Shown here: one piece after another, positions 40,968 to 49,059 of the stretch | Layout: each line of letters starts with the position of its first letter | Numbering within the stretch: position 1 is the stretch's first letter | Assembly: GCA_963920705.1 (NCBI GenBank) | Contig: OY987226.1 | Span: 20,121,600-20,185,599, forward strand | DNA from: Odiellus spinosus | Taxonomy: Eukaryota; Arthropoda; Arachnida; Opiliones; Phalangiidae | Direction: 5' to 3' | Length of the DNA stretch: 64,000 bases | The notes under the pieces: generated by a model | The model's database searches: none | What the model saw: only the letters and a program-made list of their open reading frames with translations | What the model was told of the DNA's origin: nothing | Position numbers and translations under genes: made by a program

Positions 40968-43265
40968 AAATAAATCTTATAAAAATCTTTAGATTTAAAA
41001 ACAAATCTCAAAATCTATAAATCCCCGAAATAAATCATAAATCACAAAAAAAAAAAAAAAAAAAAATCGATAAATCCCTAAAATAAATCATAAATCCGAG
41101 GAATAAATCCCTAAATCTGAAAATAAATCACCAGATCTACAATAAATCTTCAAATCAAATGATTTTGTTCTAAATCCTACGATTTTTTTTAAATCTATAG
41201 ATTTTATTTGAAATCCCTGAATCTGGGGAAAAAATCGATAAATCGCAAGGATTTATAAATCTCGTACGCTTTAATGGTGTATGTCCGACCCCTCGTATTT
41301 GACAGATACATGTATTACAACTCAGAATGGGCAGATATTTAATTATATATTGGAATGGACCTTTAAAATTCAATGCAACTCGGACTGGACTGATATTTTA
41401 TTTTGAAATTAGTGCAATTCAGCCAAACCTATCATAAATAACTCTGCCCTTTTAAAAGAAATATTTTCCTTTATTTCTTTTAAATGGCAACTTTTTTTTT
41501 TTTTTTTTTTTGAAAGGTTTGGATGAATTGCACCGTTTTTAAAATTTATTATATTCTGAGTTATAGTAATAAAATATCTATATCCATTGTATTATGTGTC
41601 ACTCAAAGTAAAAAGTTTTTGAAAATCAATTTTTGAGCCCCATTTAAAATTCCAGCTATATTATTAAATATATTTTAGCATTGAATATAGACTTTTCGCG
41701 TAATATTTTCGACTTGGGGCCGCCCAACCAACGGGATAAAGGTGACTTTCGTGACGTTTTTTACTTTATGTAAAGATTTTTTTCCTCTGTCGAAAAGAGG
41801 GGGGGATGACACACCCATCCGCAAATAGTCTATAATTGTCCATAGTCTATAAATTTTTTTAGAAATGGTCAGGAAAACCTGTAAGGGTCAAGGAATCTCA
41901 CAGCGAAAATTTTGTATGGCGTGTAGGTTGTTTTCCCCGCTACACTATGTATATTAAGATGAATATTTATTAAATAGCAGAAATATTTCTATTCGTATTA
42001 ACCTATATCGTTATGTATAACTATATATATAATTAATCAAATTAATTCGTACATTTTACTTTGTTAACTAAATAGGGTGGTCCGTTGGTGGCGTTACAGT
42101 CATCCAGGCCAGTTTCTGAAAACGGCGCAAGTAGACATCAAGAGAACATTGAACTCCAAACTTCCAAAGGGTCTTCTACAATTTGTTTTCAAAATGAGCC
42201 TAAAAAGCGTAAGATTACCAAATCATTGATCCATTTTGGTTTGGCGTTTTGGCGGGAAATTCTAATATATGGGGGTTTAACTTTAACAGAACGTGAAACA
42301 AGCGGTCAGTCACGGAATGGGTCGTCACACGAGCGAAGAAATTATCGAATTTGGAAAGAATGACTTGAAAGCCATCAGCGAAGTTCTGGCTGACAAACAG
42401 TATTTCTTCGGCAGCGAACCTCATTTGGTATTTCCGACTTTCAATTCCGTTTCGTTGTCAATATACGTAGGCATAAGACATCGTTTAACGACGTCGTTTC
42501 TCTCTGAACAGTTGGATTGCGTCGCATTCGCCCATCTCTGCCAGTTCATCTACGTTCCTTTCGGGGATTTAAAGGAGTTTATCGAGAGTGAGTGTTCCAA
42601 TTTGACGGGATTCGTTGGTCGAATGAAGGAGAGGTACTGGCCCGACTGGGACGACATGTGCAAGAGCCTCGAACTAAATACTCACCTCCCCAAGAAACAA
42701 GAAGACAAACCTCAACCTGAGGATGAAAAGAAAGAGGTAACTTCTTTAACTACAATAAAAAGGCTTTTAGGAATTTAAATAGTTTGGCAGTTAGTTTAAT
42801 CTGAACGTTCAAAAGAGATATTTTAGCTAAATTCAAAGTCTCATACAATGGAGTAATAGGCCCTTTTTCATGCGTCAAAGGCCTTTGATGTGTCAAATTT
42901 GGGGGTGAATAAGCGTAATTAGGCATAAAATATTATTGAAAAACGGCACCACGTCATCGAGTAAAACGGTGGTGCCAGCATCCGCTCTGAAATAATTGAA
43001 ACTTTGATTTTGGGAATGATCGTTTCAGAAGGAAGAAGATAAAAAGGAAAAAGGTGGAGAGGATGAGAAAGAGGATAAGAAGGCTGACAAGGAGGAAGAG
43101 AAGGGAGATAAGGACAAGGACAAGAGCGGCGAGCCTGATGAGGAAAAGGACAAGGACACGGAAAAACCTGTCTCGCCACCCACACCCCAGGACAACAAGG
43201 AGATCGAGGAGAATGAGGCCTCCAAAAAGACCAAAGAAGAACCGGACAACGCCCAAAAAGAATGA
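16444..43265 (+). CDS. fax: Failed axon connections (fax/FAXC) homologue, six exons, complete
   Basis: Coding exons: 16444-16773, 36444-36646, 42076-42208, 42290-42427, 42512-42736, 43029-43265. They total 1266 nt and 421 residues. All splice sites are GT-AG and the frame is maintained throughout. Residues 1-70 are Pro/Ala/Ser-rich and probably disordered. VYLYQFSRFPTLPSASPFCL begins a thioredoxin-like (metaxin/GST-N type) fold that runs into KKGQLPFVEFNG and EIADSDIIIKEL. The C-terminal helical GST-like part contains GMGRHTSEEIIEFGKNDLK and LDCVAFAHL. The last ~80 residues are almost all K, E and D. This closely follows insect Fax, a membrane-associated neuronal protein linked genetically to axon guidance through Abl. 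Intron 1 is 19.67 kb and packed with MITEs. The assignment is from remembered family sequence and is strong; the molecular activity of the family is unknown. Confidence 0.95.
16774..18119. other. fax intron 1, first part
   Basis: AT-rich, with runs of A (16945), T (17349) and G (17541-17553) and a short TTAGGTTAGG trace at 17130. No exon seen. Confidence 0.5.
18120..18185. repeat. Family B fragment joined to a family A copy
   Basis: CTTTGAATTTATTTTCGGAATCTCCATGCC and AAAACGTATTTT match the outer part of the family B elements at 21580 and 59845, then switch abruptly to family A sequence. Confidence 0.6.
18186..18531. mobile_element. Foldback MITE family A, copy 1 (left end lost)
   Basis: The central inverted arms GGCTTAGCTGGATTCATGGA and CCATGAATCCAGCTAAGCC flank a loop with GACCAATGAGCG. 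The right end TTGCATTCTCCCTTTAA matches the other family A copies; the left arm stops early. Confidence 0.8.
18532..19138. other. fax intron 1, no gene seen
   Basis: AT-rich intron sequence without recognised elements. Confidence 0.45.
19139..19531. mobile_element. Foldback MITE family B, copy 1
   Basis: AATTCGGGTCAATCACATTA / TTTCAGCCTTCAACAGTA is inverted at GTTGAAGGCTGAAATAATGT / GATTGGCCCGAATTTG. The right end TTTTAGCTCCAAGTTTCCCTTTAA carries the family TTAA; the left end is incomplete. Confidence 0.8.
19532..20662. other. fax intron 1, no gene seen
   Basis: It contains T runs at 19681-19697 and 19851-19866, a family A-like end fragment at about 19725-19790 (TCCATTATCCCTTTAATAAC) and a GA microsatellite at 20299-20317. 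Confidence 0.45.
20667..21071. mobile_element. Foldback MITE family A, copy 2
   Basis: The 405 bp element begins AGGGAGAATGCAACC after TTAA (20663-20666) and ends GGTTGCATTCTCCCT before TTAG (21072-21075), a one-base decay of the TTAA duplication. It is palindromic almost throughout: AATAGGCTTAGCGGGATTCA / TGAATCCCGCTAAGCCTATT, and AAGGTCTAGCGACCAATGAG / GATTGGTCGCTAGACCTTA. Confidence 0.9.
21580..22029. mobile_element. Foldback MITE family B, copy 2 (most complete)
   Basis: It is 450 bp between TTAA at 21576-21579 and TTAA at 22030-22033. Ends: AACTTGGAGCTAAAATTACA and TTTTTAGCTCCAAGCTTCCC. Middle arms: TTTCAGCCTTCAACAGTGCT / GCGCTGTTGAAGGCTGAAA. Non-coding. Confidence 0.87.
22670..22909. 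mobile_element. Repeat family E, copy 1 (one end missing)
   Basis: GGTTTCAACAACCGATAGATGAA, GTGAACACGTGACGCTTAAA and GATTAAGAAATTCTAGTGTG are shared with 23278-23529 in the same orientation, and with 24931-25218 inverted. Confidence 0.8.
23188..23220. repeat. Poly-A followed by (AC)n
   Basis: An A run of about 23 continues directly into ACACACACAC. Confidence 0.9.
23278..23529. mobile_element. Repeat family E, copy 2 (both ends)
   Basis: Terminal inverted repeats are TAGCTGCGTGCATACTAG and CTAGTGTGAACGTAGCTA. Inside are ATCGATTTAAACCG and CGATTCGGTTTCAACAACCG. It is about 252 bp and non-coding. No target duplication is clear. Confidence 0.8.
23600..24000. mobile_element. Foldback MITE family A, copy 3
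   Basis: Ends GGAGAATGCAACC and GCTGCATTCTCCCT, the right one followed by TTAA (24001-24004). Central arms are GTGGAGATCCTGAATTTCTT and AATTCAGGATCTCCACGAAT. The left arm has a small deletion that removes the GGCTTAGC word. Confidence 0.82.
24931..25218. mobile_element. Repeat family E, copy 3 (inverted orientation)
   Basis: It begins with TAGTTACGGTCACACAGCAT and ends GGCCTAGTATGAACGCAGCTTA, the reverse complement arrangement of copies 1 and 2. It is followed almost at once by a family A element. Confidence 0.8.
25220..25637. mobile_element. Foldback MITE family A, copy 4
   Basis: AACAAGTTATTTTATCGATTCC opens it, and a decayed GGTTGCATTTAGCCTTCATTT closes it. AATAGGCTTAGCTGATTCCT is inverted at ATGAATCCAGCTAAGCCTATT. 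Both termini are diverged. Confidence 0.78.
25638..27300. other. fax intron 1, no gene seen
   Basis: No supported exon, element or RNA gene was recognised here. Confidence 0.45.
27590..27885. repeat. Minisatellite, unit about 55-60 bp
   Basis: About five units share GGTCGGGGGAATTAAGTTGG, GGTAATCTCGTAAATACATT and CGAAGG, with G runs of variable length. Weaker units extend left to about 27300 (GGAAATGTTAGGATAGTTTT, GTAAATCGACTTCGAAGATG). Confidence 0.85.
28631..29064. mobile_element. Foldback MITE family A, copy 5, intact TTAA duplication
   Basis: It starts AGGGAGAATGCAAC after TTAA (28627-28630) and ends GTTGCATTCTCCCT before TTAA (29065-29068). Arms include AGCGGGATTCATGGAGATC and GATCTCCACGAATCCCGCT, with AAGGTCTAGCGACCAATCGA near the centre. 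Confidence 0.9.
29179..29824. mobile_element. Foldback element, ~645 bp
   Basis: The outer arms TTAACCAAGAATTCATTCAG / GTTCCATAAGAAT are inverted at ATTCTTATGGAAC / CTGAATGGATTCTTGGTTTAA. An inner pair, AGGAGGATCAGAGAAGGAGA (29471) and TCTCCTTCTCTGATCCTCCT (29740), is close to perfect, and CCCAAACTTTGT / ACAAAGTTTGGG gives a third pair in the left half. No coding evidence. Confidence 0.8.
30421..30626. mobile_element. Foldback element family F, copy 1
   Basis: The ends TATACATAGTTTTCACTAAAG and CTGAAAACTATGTATA are inverted, and so are AACCACTTGTGAGTGCAG and CTGCACTCACAAGCTCCTGG. A related copy is at 48595-48741 and a diverged one at 55186-55393. Confidence 0.8.
30983..31421. mobile_element. 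MITE-type element, copy 2, 7-bp target duplication
   Basis: Its terminal repeats CAGAAGCCGATGAAACCCTC and GAGGGTTTCATCGGCTTCTG are perfect inverses. It is flanked by ATAAATT on both sides (30976-30982 and 31422-31428). Compared with 6640-6968 it is reverse-complemented. It also carries about 110 extra bases near 31060-31175, where the CGAGATC.GAGGGGTCCT word is repeated, so part of the element is duplicated. Confidence 0.85.
31422..33627. other. fax intron 1, no gene seen
   Basis: Only short open frames without recognisable domains. A family A end fragment lies at 33382-33420 (GACCTATTTTAACTATAAGG). Confidence 0.45.
33628..33930. mobile_element. Foldback element, ~300 bp
   Basis: ATAGTCCTGGTCGATTTCCG at the left is inverted at AAATCGACCAGGACTATTC. 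CCGCCATCTTTTTGTAGT faces ACTACAAAAAGATGGCGG. A central hairpin is formed by CCAACGCCTCCTATA and TATAGGAAGCGTTGG. Confidence 0.85.
34327..34562. mobile_element. Foldback element, ~235 bp
   Basis: ACAAGGTTTGTAAAGAGACAG and CCAAGCCACGTGACTG at the left are inverted at AAAAGTCACGTTTGG and CTGTCTCTTTACTAACCTTGG. The end word CCTGTCYCTTTACTAACCTT also occurs at 13892-13912. Confidence 0.72.
34563..35984. other. fax intron 1, one unrecognised open frame
   Basis: An open frame with its first ATG at 35205 runs to 35543 (112 residues). I recognise no domain, and no splice or promoter context supports it. It lies in the sense direction inside fax intron 1 and is probably chance. Confidence 0.3.
35985..36302. 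mobile_element. Family D element containing a family C element
   Basis: The 15-bp outer ends TTATACCCTCTTCAG (35985-35999) and CTGAAGAGGGTATAA (36288-36302) are perfect inverses and match the small family D copy at 10324. Between them, 36047-36278 is family C sequence that also occurs alone at 61938-62169 and, inverted, at 39530-39759. This reads as one element inserted in another just upstream of fax exon 2. Confidence 0.78.
36444..36646 (+). CDS. fax: fax exon 2
   Basis: The acceptor is TTCTATTTAG/AATG and the donor CTG/GTAAGT. The exon starts in phase 0 at NVDHKLKLKSKKGQLPFVEF, which is nearly identical to insect Fax, and ends with two bases of a Trp codon completed in exon 3. Confidence 0.95.
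36647..36950. other. fax intron 2, start
   Basis: No gene seen. The intron runs from 36647 to 42075. Confidence 0.5.
36990..37205. repeat. Minisatellite in fax intron 2, unit about 45 bp
   Basis: GGAAAAGTCGGGAATTTTGA plus AAATTGGGCTAAAAATCTGT is repeated about four times with substitutions and small indels. Confidence 0.8.
38130..38385. repeat. Dispersed tandem repeat related to bases 1-370
   Basis: CCCCAGATTAATTTACAATC and TTCCCTAGATTAATTTAAAA start two units that share GAGCCACTCGTTAAAGATTATTCCGCC-type sequence and ATAGAAATTGAGCAAAAATC with the window's first bases. Confidence 0.55.
39361..39441. repeat. Short near-perfect palindrome
   Basis: GTCTGCTAAGGTGTTATC and GATAACACCTTAGCAGAC are exact inverses around a 45-base A/T-rich loop with ACATAATGT at its centre. 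It may be a miniature foldback element or a solo end pair. Confidence 0.8.
39530..39759. mobile_element. Family C element (inverted copy)
   Basis: AATAGGCC starts it and CACTATT ends it. CACCCGTTTGTATTGAAGATG, TTTTTCAAGGCTGG and CTATACTTTTTCCAACCTTG match the reverse complement of 36047-36278 and 61938-62169. Confidence 0.8.
39760..42075. other. fax intron 2, remainder
   Basis: Apart from the A-rich block and a C run at 40141-40152, nothing is recognised. Confidence 0.45.
40936..41265. repeat. A-rich simple repeat with AAATC(C/T)-type motifs
   Basis: Two poly-A runs (26 and about 22) lie among many short AAATCCCNAAATAAATC-like repeats; a T24 run follows at 41491-41514. Confidence 0.75.
42076..42208 (+). 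CDS. fax: fax exon 3
   Basis: It lies between AAATAG and GC/GTAAGA. One base completes Trp, then VVRWWRYSHPGQFLKTAQVD and IKRTLNSKLPKGLLQFVF follow. The segment fits the family helix after the thioredoxin-like part. It is easy to miss because it lies in a different frame from the exons around it. Confidence 0.9.
42290..42427 (+). CDS. fax: fax exon 4
   Basis: The acceptor is TTTAACAG and the donor TTG/GTATTT. It encodes NVKQAVSHGMGRHTSEEIIE and onward to YFFGSEPHL. The next intron is only 84 nt and has no in-frame stop. Confidence 0.9.
42512..42736 (+). CDS. fax: fax exon 5
   Basis: The acceptor is CTGAACAG and the donor GAG/GTAACT. It encodes LDCVAFAHLCQFIYVPFGDL, then GRMKERYWPDWDDMCKSLEL and the start of the charged tail. 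Confidence 0.93.
43029..43265 (+). CDS. fax: fax exon 6, Lys/Glu-rich tail and stop
   Basis: The acceptor is GTTTCAG and the stop TGA is at 43263-43265. All 78 residues are dominated by K, E and D, as in the insect protein. A run of 23 A follows at 43313-43335 and an AATAAA at 43345-43350. Confidence 0.92.
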   Translation, partial: KEEDKKEKGGEDEKEDKKADKEEEKGDKDKDKSGEPDEEKDKDTEKPVSPPTPQDNKEIEENEASKKTKEEPDNAQKE

Positions 43266-43344
43266 GCGGACAAGAAGACGAGGATCAGGGACCGCCCGCC
43301 CATACAAATCTCAAAAAAAAAAAAAAAAAAAAAAACCAACTTTA

Positions 43345-43350
43345 AATAAA
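43345..43350 (+). terminator. fax: Candidate fax polyadenylation signal
   Basis: AATAAA 80 bases after the fax stop codon. Several more A-rich hexamers follow, so the site used is uncertain. Confidence 0.4.
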
Positions 43351-44375
43351 AATAACGCGTGAGCAAAGTTTCCAAAAAAAAAGAAAAAAAAAGGACAATT
43401 TATAGAAAAGAGGCTCGCGCCAGTTATTGGTTTACCAATTAAACATTTTCTTATTTTAATCGTAATTAATAAAACTACGCGCAACGAAAGATAAATCGTT
43501 GAAGTTAAATAAAAAGATCGAGAAGGCTATAAAAATAAATTAAAAAAATTTAAAATAATTGAGAATTCCAATTATAAATTAATTATTCTAATTAAATATT
43601 GTACAAAATTAAAATTTAAAGTTCCATGGAAATCTTGATATTTAATTTCAACGAATTAACTTTAAATAAAAGATGTAAAATTAAAATGTTTTATCTAAAA
43701 AAAATTAAAAAACCACGAATTTATTTTCAATTTATGGAAAAATAAATTCGCGGATAAAATCACTGAGATGAGAAAAAAGAGAGACGACCCTTAAATATTT
43801 GGAAATTTTTGGGTCACCCTAGTAGAAGGCAAATTAAAATACGTACTTTATAAAAAAAAAAAAAAAAAAGACAAGGCTAAAGATTTTACCAATAAACGTT
43901 ATAGAGACCAAGATTTAAAAAAAGTTTTAAAAAATATGAAATTCCTGACCCCCTTATTCCCCCAAAACGCGAAAACTTGAAATGAACTTTAACCCCCAAA
44001 TTAAAAATGTTAAAAAAAAAAATGAAATGTTAAATTAATCGACGATGGTTTTAAAACGCAACGACGCTTAAAAATATTTCTAGCGTCAATATTTAAGAAA
44101 TAAGAATATTTCCCGAGAGAGCGTCCGTAATTTGACTGTAAAAATTACGGTTAATTGACTTTGTAAATATTTAAATCAAATAACAGTTTGAGGGCAAAAA
44201 ACCACATCGTTTAATTTAAAGTTTCACGGTTTATAAATATATTATCATTTGTCAAGAACTAATCCCCCCACCTTTTTTTTATCAAGTTTAAAATTTTAAA
44301 TATACTTTAATTTTATAAGCGACGATGATTTTCCAGGCGGTCGATTTTATCTAAAGCTTCGTTTAATAGTTAAGA

Positions 44376-44486
44376 AAGTTAGGGCTAGAATTGTTGAAAA
44401 AAAAAAGGCTCCGTTCTCCAAAAATAAAGCTGGAACAATTTAAAAATAGTTTCAACGGCACAAAAACAATTTCTAGCCCTAATTTT
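44376..44486. repeat. Short palindrome
   Basis: TTAGGGCTAGAATTGTT and AACAATTTCTAGCCCTAAT are inverted around a 70-base loop. Confidence 0.65.
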
Positions 44487-44605
44487 AAACGCTGTAATTA
44501 ATTATTAATACTAAATGAAAAATTAAACCATCTTGGTAGTAGATTAACAACTCGATTAATAATAGTTAAACAAATTTATTGCCCTTTAACATTTTTCCTT
44601 CACCT

Positions 44606-44936
44606 TTCGACGTAGAAGACCAATCCCCTGACAAAGATTACACTATCCATATATCTAATGACAAACAAATTAAACCAATTTCATCAAATTGGACGAGAAT
44701 TAAATGAGTCGCGACGTCAGATCTATTCATAATGTTATTAGATTCTGTATGCCGTCGTCAGATTGATTCTTTACAATTTACCGGATTTGCATGTAGTCGA
44801 GCTCGCGAAAACCTTTATCACTTGATAACAATTACTTTAATTTCGCGACTGTAATCCGCTCGATAACAGTAGCGAAATTAAACCTATTGTAATCAATTGG
44901 CGAATCTTTGTCAGTGTAACGGGGGATTGGTCGTTC
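44606..44936. repeat. Foldback element, ~330 bp
   Basis: GACCAATCCCCTGACAAAGATT is inverted at AATCTTTGTCAGTG..GGGGGATTGGTC. A second inner pair is AATTTCGCGACT / GTAGCGAAATT. Confidence 0.65.
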
Positions 44937-46881
44937 TCCCATTCCCACCTGGTGGTCAGTCTACTTGACCATTAATCGCGGTAAATCGTCGTCCCCGCGC
45001 GCGACTTATTGTAATCTATTTCTTAAGAGCGAGTGTTTGTCATCTCCGTTGTGCTGTCAAATTATTATACCAAAGTATTCGTCAATTATATACTTTTAAA
45101 TACAAAGCTGCTAAAGAGTTTTTAAACCAAAATCTACTTTTTAAAGCGATATAAAAAAATAAACAAACGGCCAACGCCAAAAAACCTAGGGCATTTCGCG
45201 AGTAGCAGACCATACAGACGAGCGACGTCGTCTCTCTCCTGGGAGAGAAGCCACCAAGAAGTTACCTCCTTAACCAAGTATCGAGGCCGATTCATTTACA
45301 TGATATTTTCCGGAAAAAAACTTAATTTTGAAGTACAAGTACAACCTGGGAACGCTTACCGAACCGGTTGACGCCAAGGAAGGGGTTCCCGTCAGTTTTA
45401 AATCGTCATTTATTAACGTCAACGTTAGGCCAAGACATATTGAAAGAAATACTCGAAAGTCTTTATCGCGACGAACATGTACCTAGCTCGACGCGTTTTT
45501 GATCATTCTTTTAAATTACAAGTTATTTCTGGGATAAAGCATAGGTTTTTACTCGAGAGCCAAATAGTACAACTCGCGGCGACTCTGTCGCTGATTGCAA
45601 ATGGCGGCTCTGCCGCTGTTTGCAAATTGACTATTGATAACTATTGACTAGGTGTCTCCCTTGCGTAGCCAGAGTACAAGAGAACCAGATTAAAATTGAT
45701 GTTTTTTTTCCGGATTTATGGATGAGTTTACGTGCGGGCCTGACTTAAAAGCTTAATAAAAAAATGACTTTTTAAATTCCCGAAAGGTTTGTTGGCGTTA
45801 GCCGTCGTATCTTAAAAAAACTAAAAAATAAAAATAAACTTCCAATTTTTCAGTAGAATTAAGTCTGGTCAGTATTATGTCTTCGATAATAAACCAATGG
45901 TCAAAACAATAACGATAAAAAAGCTTTTTATTAAGCCAAATTTATTTTAGGCTAGCTTAAAAAAAAATGTTAAATCAATTTTAAAATAATATTTAAACAG
46001 CGGATGATGTTTTTTGTATACGAAAAGAAATAAGGCATTTTTTGAAATATTTTTTCTTTTAAAAGGCGTAGACTCTCGATCGAAAATAAACTTTTTCACA
46101 GCCCATTATACATATTATAACAAATTTTTACCTTTTTAAAACAAAAACAAAAAAAAATTAATAAAATTATACATTTAAATATAAATCCATTTAAAAATCA
46201 GCGGTTACATAAATTTCCCGCCAAAAATCTTGTAAAATTCGAAATAATGTCGTAATTTAAAAAGAAAAACAAACCTAAAATTACTGTTGATCAATTTTAA
46301 TTTTAATATGGAAAAAATGAAAAAAGCCAAATTTGACAATATTTGTCGGGGTTTTATTTTATCTACTTTTTTGGCACCAAATTATCGCCTTTAAAATTCC
46401 GGTAGTTTTTAATAACAAAAATGATGAATTGATATAAACGAGAACCCGCGGAAGCGCGCGAGATTGTTTTTCGAAATAGAAAATTGACTATGGTCTAACT
46501 ACACCTTCTGAATTTTTATATATTCAGATCTTCTATAGATATATAGGAATACTATTAATTAATAAACTAGATATGCAATCCTGCAATGCTCTGTATCGTC
46601 GACATACAATATAGACTTTTGGCTCTGCCTTCCACTGTACAAATTACAGGCTCTACAGAGGGAATAGTCCCCCTTTAGCTAATGATTTTTTTACAATGAA
46701 AGGTGGGCCTAAGCGCAAGTAACATGAGTAGGGTAGGCTAGTTTATCTATCGCAATTAATACTATTTCTAGGGTATCTCCGTGGTCAATACGAGGTTATT
46801 GTAAAAGGATTTTGCAGCGTGAAGGGGCTTGAAGACGATGAGGTTAATAAACCGTCATTGTATTCTACTGTCGAATTTCAC

Positions 46882-46963
46882 CGGGACAAGAAAAGCACTT
46901 CCATCAAGCAATAACAGAGAGATCGTTGAACATTGTATCTTCTGTTATTGTGAGTGCTTTGTC
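46882..46963. repeat. Short palindrome
   Basis: GGGACAAGAAAAGCACTTCC / AATAACAGA is inverted at TCTGTTATTGTGAGTGCTTTGTCCC. Confidence 0.65.
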
Positions 46964-48594
46964 CCTATAACGCGGATTTGATATGGCGCAAAATTTGTGA
47001 ACCTACGCGTTTGATTCGAATTTTAAATTTAGCGGCATTTTGAAATCTGGTCGTGTTGGAGACTTGGAGTCATCGTCTCCTAGCTCATAATTATAAGGCA
47101 AACCCCTATTATTAACACCGTTGATCCAATAGAATGAGGAAAAGAGCGCGAAAACAATAGTTTGAAACCATTGGATGTGGCCATTATTGACGGGTTTTTG
47201 ATCATAACCGGAAGTATCGCTTCATGACGCCTACATTAACTTTCAACGTTCTCGCGCGCTTCTGAATATTAAGTTTGTAGCAACTTGGGTACGAAATTAA
47301 AAATATTTAGCTGGCCTGGTTTTTCGCGGTAGCTGTACTTTTGCTCAAATATTTACAAAAGTATTTAAAAAAACAAAAATGGCTCTAACGTAATGGGGCG
47401 CGTGCTCATGGTAAACAGTGCCACAATATCTGATAGTAATAGGGACATTTTTTACATTATAAAAAAAAACGCCTGTTCATTTACAATTTTTTTTTACTAA
47501 ATATTTTACTTTTCAGTTTTTAATTTTTTATAAAATGAAATTTGTTGTAAAGAATTTTTTTAAATATATTTTGCGAAAATGTCGTAAACCTCTCCCTCCC
47601 CCTCCGAATAAATCTCTCTGGCATTTTTATATTCCAAAAACCAAATACCGTTTGGCCATCCATCCTTTAACAACCAAAATCATCAAATGCAAATGAAAAT
47701 TATAAAATTTTAAAATCTGTAGGAATTTTTCAATTTAAAATATATATATATATATATATCTCTTTGTTTTCTGAGAAAAGTAACATTTGACGTCGAGACG
47801 ATTAAAACCCTCAACCCGACCCACAATTTTACACGTAAAAACCAATCCTATTCGCGCCAGACTATTAAATGTTTGTGTAAATCTGGGCTAATTTTTATGA
47901 AAAAAAAAAAGACTTTGTAACTAAAGCGCAGTGTGATTAAAAGTCCGTTATTGGCGAAAAAATAATATTTTTGTTTAAGAAGCGGAAACAGGTACCCGGA
48001 AACAGTTTGAAAAACGTCACAGAAACTCGCACACTTGACGTCAATTTTAATATTTTTGGCAAGGTTATGACGTGGTTCTCGGGGAGGTAGTATTTTGGTT
48101 ACCCAACTTGTTACAAAATAGAGCTTTTGATTAATAATTTTTCCTTCATGCTCCCTTTAAAAAGAAACACCATAATATGCAGTCAACCGAGTGCCTGCCC
48201 TCATCTTGGAGAGGTGATTCGTGATCGGCACTTTCAGAAGTGTATTTCACCCAAGATGCACTCGACTACCGGTCCCGGAACATACTGTATCCCAATTCAT
48301 GCTGGTACATTTTTGCTGTTAATCAAGGGTAAGCTCTCTATACCATCATACTGTGCGTATCGTGTTTTCAAGTAAATACTTTTTTAGAGCTACAAGATTT
48401 TAATTTAAAATATTTCTCTCAATATAGGATAATTAAACAGTTTTTAATTATTGCATGTTTAGCAGGGGAAAGGTTTTCCACAATATAGGTGTCAATCTAA
48501 ATGTTTTGGAGGGGGCAATAGAACAATTTTTTCTTGCTCACACACATTTTATGGTTTTTGATATTTAAAGGGATAGTGAAGTTGATATCGAACA

Positions 48595-48741
48595 TATACA
48601 TAGTTTTCGATAAAGGGGCAAAAGAAGATTCCACCCAGCTTTCCTTTCATTGCAGGATTGCCAGCAGCTTGTGAGTGCAGTTCAGAACAAATAAGTTCCA
48701 AAACTGAACTGCTAGCTTTTCTCTCTGCTTCACTATGTATA
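48595..48741. mobile_element. Foldback element family F, copy 2
   Basis: TATACATAGTTTTCGATAAAGG, GATTGCCAGCAGCTTGTGAGTG, TTCAGAACAAATAAGTTCCA and CACTATGTATA match the copy at 30421 with one arm shortened. TTAAAGGGATAGTG just upstream (48567) looks like a family-type end. Confidence 0.7.
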
Positions 48742-48920
48742 ATGAAAATATCATAATTAGTGTAAAATAAAACAAAACTTGTAGGTGCTAGAAAATTCTT
48801 TAGACTAGACTCAACCACCTTCACAAAATATTAAACGTTATTAAGAAAGTGTATTGATAAAATACAACAGATAATAGATTTGGATAATCCAATGAAATTG
48901 CCAGTCTCGGTGTAAAAGTT

Positions 48921-48926
48921 TTTATT
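48921..48926 (-). terminator. Candidate polyadenylation signal of the trihelix gene
   Basis: TTTATT on the plus strand is AATAAA on the minus strand, about 135 bases past the stop codon of the gene at 49060-50007. A second overlapping copy lies at 48925-48930. Confidence 0.5.
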
Positions 48927-49059
48927 TATTTCAGTATAATTATTAGAAACGCTTGACATTAAAAATGGGAATAAAACTATGATGGAAAAGTTTTCTTGTA
49001 AATTCTGAACTCTTGATGAATGTTATAATATTTTTTTAGGAAAAAATAAATATAGAAAA

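Larger units (their letters stand above)
43351..48594. other. Long intergenic or 3' UTR stretch, no gene seen
   Basis: Strongly AT-rich. It may include an extended fax 3' UTR. It contains the foldback elements listed separately and a (TA)n run at about 47743-47758. The 82-codon frame at 48127-48375 is not supported. Confidence 0.45.

Noticed and set aside
42293-42778. Uninterrupted 161-codon frame across fax exons 4 and 5
   Set aside because: The middle 28 codons are bounded by GT and AG and have no counterpart in the family, and the end runs past a GAG/GTAACT donor. Treated as exons with an 84-nt intron.
43054-43375. Basic or Ser/Phe-rich open frames overlapping fax exon 6 on both strands
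   Set aside because: They are other-frame readings of the Lys/Glu-rich fax tail, which is the frame supported by splicing and homology.
48127-48375. 82-codon open frame
   Set aside because: It lies in a partly palindromic segment (CATCTTGG / CCAAGATG) with a MITE-like TCCCTTTAA end; no homology recognised.
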